Below, piece by piece: positions 7,754 through 10,601 of a DNA stretch of 10,601 bases (its first letter is position 1; every line of letters starts with the position of its first letter). This DNA comes from Phoronis pallida. Its lineage: Eukaryota; Phoronida; Phoronidae. The notes beneath the pieces were generated by a model. That model did not search any database and was not told the DNA's origin. It saw nothing but the letters and a program-made list of their open reading frames with translations. The stretch covers positions 1 through 10,601 of the forward strand of contig JAOXYC010232126.1 in the NCBI GenBank assembly GCA_028565715.1, in the 5' to 3' direction. The position numbers and the translations under genes are program-made.

Positions 7754-9687
7754 GTATGGTCATATCAAATATTATAAACAGACAATCCAATAGAGAAATT
7801 TATTTTCCAAAAAATTGTTGAATCTCATATTATCTTTAAGTTATTATGACTGCTTCAGTTTAATTACCAAACACCAGATTGCTTTTGAATTACTTGTTGA
7901 TCACTTATTTTTTTGTATTCCTGTCTACAGGTCACATTTTGCACTTGATTCACTCAAAATTTAGATTGTGCATTGTGTTTGTTGGTCATTCTAAGCCTTT
8001 AGTTTTTTGTCAAAATAGTGTAAAAAATGGCGGTTCTAGCGGCCATTTTGCATACAGATTGCACTCTACGTGCCACTGCCGGAAGCGCTTGTAGCTTAGT
8101 GGTAAGAGTCCCGACTTTTAACAACAAGAGCAACACAATTGATAAGCGTGCCCACGGCATTACTTATCGATGGAACAAAGACCCACAAGGGGGCATAACT
8201 GTTGATGGAATGCGCTGAATTTCGAAAAGCAATCACATTGTTCATGCCAAGAACAATTATACAAAGTTTCATAAAAATTTGTCGAAGCGGTAAAAGTAAT
8301 AAACTAACAACATAATCAACATGGCGGAACAAAAGTCCCACCAGGGGGCACAACTTTTGATGGAATGCGCTGGAGTTTGAAAGCAGTCGCCCTATTGATG
8401 CAAAGAACAAGTATACAAAGTTTCGTCCAAAATCGTCAAAGCGTTCTAAAGATAATGAACTCACAAAAAATCAACATGGCGGAACTTATAATTCCCACCA
8501 GGGGACACGCCTGTGGCTAGAATGTGCTGGATTTCAAAAGCAACCTCACTCTTCATGCTAAGAACGAGTTTACAAAGTTTAGTCAAAGCGTTCTTAAAAT
8601 AATGAACTCACAACAAAGTCAACATGGTGGAACTATAAGTCCCACCAGGGGGCAGACCTGCTGTCAATATGTGCTGGATTTCAAGAGCAGCCTTACTGAT
8701 CATGCCAAGAACAAGCATACAAAATTTCGTCAAAATCCGTCAAATCATTCTCAAGATATTGCGCTCACAAGGGGTAACGACGCTGGCGGCACAGCCTATC
8801 GCATAACAATAATGCCCAGTGCTTATATAGCAATTCTCTACATCATTCCCCAGGCTCCGGATCTGTTCACTCAAGTACCATTTCAACTCCCCGGGGAGCA
8901 TACAGCAGGCGGAGCCTAGGAAATGATGTTGAGAATTGTTAAATAATTTGAATAAAAAAGCGCTGGGCATTATTTATTCTTATTATTACTCTTTGTCACT
9001 TCAATCTAAAGAAATGTGCACTTGTAATTACGTTACGTGCTTAGAGTTTCGTAAAAATCAGATAAAAAATGACGGCTATGGTAGCCTTTTTTCAAATGTA
9101 TTCTACAGGCCACATTTTTTCACTGGATTCCCTTCAAATTTACAGAAACGTGTTCATTCGCGATACCCGTGATAGCTTCACCATGTTTTGAATTACTGTA
9201 AATTACAATCCAAGATGGCGGCCCTGGCAGGCATTTTGTTTCTGACAAAATTCTCGAATGACCCCTGTGTAGAAGTAGTATTTTTAGTACAGTTTCCCTT
9301 TAAACATATAAGTTCAATGAATAACAGAATATTAAGCATGCCAGATACCTATATTTTATGATACTTTTTGCCAAGTTTTGCTCTTTTTTATGTCTTTTCT
9401 AAGCCTCATCTGGACAACCACTAGGACAATGCTTGTCAACAATGAATGTTGATATTATTTTAAAAGAGACTCCAAAATTCGCAATTGAACTTGAAAAGTA
9501 GAAGACATTTCAAAACTCAACATGCAGAAGCAAATGACCTTATCCTTTGCACATTTCAGGTTATGAACCATCTTCTGAGCCCAGCTACAACTGCTTGGCG
9601 CTTTCCACTAACACTGGTCCAAACTACTATTTGCATTGGTTTGCCTGGGGATGTTCTAAAACACAACTTTACATCTGTGAATTGTAA
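6811..9687 (+). CDS. Secreted coiled-coil C-type lectin (two exons, complete)
   Basis: Exons 6811-7753 and 9560-9687 join in phase 1 (TCAG|GTATGG donor, TTTCAG|GTTATG acceptor) to give 356 residues ending ICEL. Residues 1 to about 22 are a signal peptide (hydrophobic run ending TWA). About 45-210 form a long coiled coil rich in Asn, Lys and Leu with regular 3-4 spacing. A long-form C-type lectin domain follows, from C223 to the end: C223/C234, C251 with C354, C326 with C346, and a WLGG core at 288-291. C212 and C221 before the domain could link chains. The likely role is a secreted oligomeric recognition protein in the collectin-like manner, without collagen repeats. The calcium and sugar site is unusual: EPS (317-319) replaces EPN/QPD, and the WND motif before C346 is WFAW (341-344). 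Sugar binding is therefore uncertain. The gene runs opposite to the neighbouring LRP exons. Confidence 0.9.
7911..8060 (+). repeat. ATGGCGG-family dispersed repeat, copy 1
   Basis: It begins TTTTGTATTCCTGTCTACAG, continues CACATTTTGCACTTGATTCA, and ends with AAAAAATGGCGGTTC followed by GGCCATTTTGCATACAG, an ATGGCGG/GGCCATTTT palindrome. The same order of blocks recurs at 9000-9250. Confidence 0.7.
8085..8125 (+). mobile_element. 5' head of a tRNA-derived SINE (truncated)
   Basis: GCTTGTAGCTTAGTGGTAAG contains TAGCTTAGTGGT at 8092-8103, which matches the pol III A box TRGCNNARYNGG in 11 of 12 positions. No B box follows, and after about 8125 the sequence passes into the tandem array. It is not a tRNA gene. 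Confidence 0.4.
8170..8800 (+). repeat. Four-unit tandem array with CTCF-like motifs
   Basis: Four diverged direct repeats of about 147-157 bases. Conserved blocks in each unit are the CCACCAGGGGGCA motif (8183-8196, 8338-8351, 8495-8508, 8642-8655), a GGAATGCGCTGGA-type block, CATGCCAAGAACAAG, ATACAAAGTTTCGTC, a GCGTTCTNAAGATAAT-type block, and CAACATGGCGGAAC before the next motif. The last unit runs into GATATTGCGCTCACAAGGGG and then GCACAGCCTATCGCATAACA, which recurs in diverged form near 10400. The units share an orientation with the lectin gene. Confidence 0.85.
9000..9250 (+). repeat. ATGGCGG-family repeat, two tandem units
   Basis: ATGACGG at 9069 and ATGGCGG at 9215 are 146 bases apart, each followed by a degenerate GGC-ATTTT half. 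The intervening TTCTACAGGCCACATTTTTT and GGATTCCCTTCAAATTTACA align with the copy at 7911. CAAGATGGCGGCC at 9211-9223 is the best-preserved core. Confidence 0.7.
9560..9687 (+). CDS. Lectin exon 2: C-terminal part of the CTLD
   Basis: The acceptor CACATTTCAG precedes 9560. The exon completes a Gly codon and encodes 41 more residues, then TAA. It starts YEPSSEPSYNCLAL and ends with LYICEL. It supplies the three cysteines C326, C346 and C354 that close the two conserved CTLD disulfides, which confirms the splice. A longer frame from 9485 to 9754 is in another frame and is a shadow. Confidence 0.92.
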
Positions 9688-9774
9688 AATCTGGACGGAG
9701 AATGCATTTTTGACATGCATATTAAGTTTACACAACTTGTTGCATTGCTGTTAAGTATTAATCAACATTATGAA

Positions 9775-9780
9775 AATAAA
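9775..9780 (+). terminator. Poly(A) signal of the lectin gene
   Basis: AATAAA lies 87 bases after the lectin stop codon. It is followed by T/GT-rich sequence (ATACATTTTTTTGGGGTTTC), as expected for a cleavage and polyadenylation site near 9795-9800. Confidence 0.7.
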
Positions 9781-9987
9781 TCTTTCTATGGTGAAATATA
9801 CATTTTTTTGGGGTTTCTTGTCATAAAATGTGCTCATACCAAAGTCATTCATAATGAGATCTATCATCAATCTTAATGTAATGAGGAGTTGACAACCTCT
9901 TTGGGGTCAATGGGTCAAAAACATTCCTCTCCCAAACAAACTAAAACCCCACAATTGCCAATTTGATCTCCTATTTGTTACGGAGTG
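9781..9987. other. Spacer downstream of the lectin gene
   Basis: I see nothing beyond the end of the lectin 3' region. Confidence 0.5.
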
Positions 9988-10196
9988 GCCCGGATGGCCG
10001 AATGGGTTAGAGCGAGCGCATAATCTACATCATTCTCCTCTTTCTACAGGATGTTGCCTGTTCCAATCCGGGAAAACCTAGAGCATTTTCTGAAAAAAAA
10101 CCATTTCACCCACTGCTCGGTTTTAATGATCCATTGCGAACTGCTTTGGAATAAAGGTCTATATAAATACCAACATTATTATTGTTATTATTATTA
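9988..10196 (+). mobile_element. tRNA-derived SINE with ATT-repeat tail
   Basis: The head resembles a tRNA 5' half. TGGCCGAATGGG at 9995-10006 matches the A box consensus at all positions; TGTTCCAATCC at 10059-10069 is a B box with two mismatches. A unique body follows, then CTTTGGAATAAAGGTCTATA, TAAATACC and an (ATT)n tail to 10196. The acceptor and T stems no longer pair, so it is not a functional tRNA gene. The head/body/TATAAATAC-ATT tail plan is that of SINEs common in marine invertebrates. I could not find a clean target-site duplication. Confidence 0.75.
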
Positions 10197-10239
10197 CCGA
10201 TTTACCAAGTTGCGAAATACCAAAGTATGACGTCAACAT

Positions 10240-10430
10240 TCTATCTTAATTGTCACCCCAAATCAGTACCATCTGAATTGCATTAGGATTTTGATGGCAA
10301 TATGCCAAAAACAAGTATGCAAAGTGTAATCAAAATTAGCTGTCTAGGCGTTCTTGAGATATTGTGGTCACAACAAAGAGTTACGCCGCTGACCCCACCA
10401 ATGCCAGAGCCTATCATACAATGCACCCGC
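10240..10430 (+). repeat. Diverged solitary copy of the lectin-intron array unit
   Basis: GTCAACAT, then ATATGCCAAAAACAAGTATG, AAAGTGTAATCAAAATTAGC, GCGTTCTTGAGATATTG and GAGCCTATCATACAATGCAC follow the same order as in the last unit of the 8170-8800 array. The position of the CTCF-like motif is occupied by a decayed CACCCCAAATCAG. Confidence 0.6.
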
Positions 10431-10601
10431 ATATTATTTGAGTGAGTGCATAACTAACTCTCGATTCTCAAAATAAGTGGGTTTTAATTTAAGAAAAGTT
10501 ATTACAAAAAAAATTAGCCAGTCTTACTTCTAAAATCAAATTCAAACCAAAAGAAATAGACTTGAGATTACAACATTCAGATTACCTTTTGTCGATTTCG
10601 A
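10431..10601. other. Right edge of window
   Basis: No coding, RNA or repeat signal that I can support. Confidence 0.5.

Larger units (their letters stand above)
7754..9559 (+). other. Lectin intron, 1806 bp, repeat-filled
   Basis: No coding signal. It contains, in order, an ATGGCGG-family repeat (about 7911-8060), a tRNA-like SINE head (about 8085-8125), the CTCF-motif tandem array (about 8170-8800), and two further ATGGCGG-family units (about 9000-9250). Open frames at 8096-8464 (minus), 8524-8919 (plus) and 8740-8970 (minus) are accidental frames within the repeats. Confidence 0.85.

Noticed and set aside
8170-8800. CRISPR-like array
   Set aside because: The units are about 150 bases, diverged throughout without unique spacers, and the DNA is eukaryotic.
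8096-8970. Open frames on both strands in the lectin intron as genes
   Set aside because: They follow the tandem repeat units and show no domain or signal sequence.
9988-10069. Functional tRNA gene (Leu/Ser-like)
   Set aside because: The acceptor and T stems do not pair, the B box has two mismatches, and a SINE body and ATT tail follow.

Overview
The window is animal genomic DNA: AT-rich, with short exons separated by introns of about 300 to 740 bases, GT/AG splice sites, extracellular cysteine-rich domains, and several tRNA-derived or palindromic dispersed repeats. Domain content and repeat style suggest a marine invertebrate bilaterian. The sequence alone does not let me separate echinoderm, hemichordate, amphioxus, mollusc or brachiopod.

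Left half (about 424-5755, minus strand): nine consecutive exons of an LDL-receptor-related protein (LRP). All eight junctions keep the reading frame. In protein order they encode the end of one YWTD beta-propeller, an EGF-like module, one complete six-bladed YWTD propeller, a second EGF-like module, and two LDL-receptor class A (LDLa) repeats. About 479 codons are present. The gene continues past both ends of this block; neither the start nor the membrane anchor is in the window. This module order is typical of the giant endocytic receptors (LRP1/LRP1B/LRP2 type). Exon D (2542-2663) is followed in its intron by two further, mutually identical 110-bp copies of most of itself. The duplication junctions form consensus splice donors.

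Right half (6811-9687, plus strand): a complete two-exon gene for a secreted C-type lectin of 356 residues, with a signal peptide, a long heptad coiled coil and one C-terminal C-type lectin domain. A candidate TATA box lies about 100 bases upstream of the ATG, and a poly(A) signal lies 87 bases after the stop codon. No further LRP exon is visible between 5756 and 10601. The lectin is therefore either nested, on the opposite strand, in an LRP intron of more than 4.8 kb, or it bounds a truncated LRP gene.

The lectin intron (7754-9559) is full of repeats: an ATGGCGG-containing dispersed repeat, a tRNA-like SINE head, and a four-unit tandem array of about 150-bp period. Each array unit carries a CTCF-like CCACCAGGGGGCA motif, and most carry a YY1-like ATGGCGG nearby. 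Downstream of the lectin lie a tRNA-derived SINE with an ATT tail (9988-10196) and a diverged relative of the array unit (about 10240-10430).

The two genes share the theme of extracellular ligand recognition, but nothing in the sequence shows that they act together.
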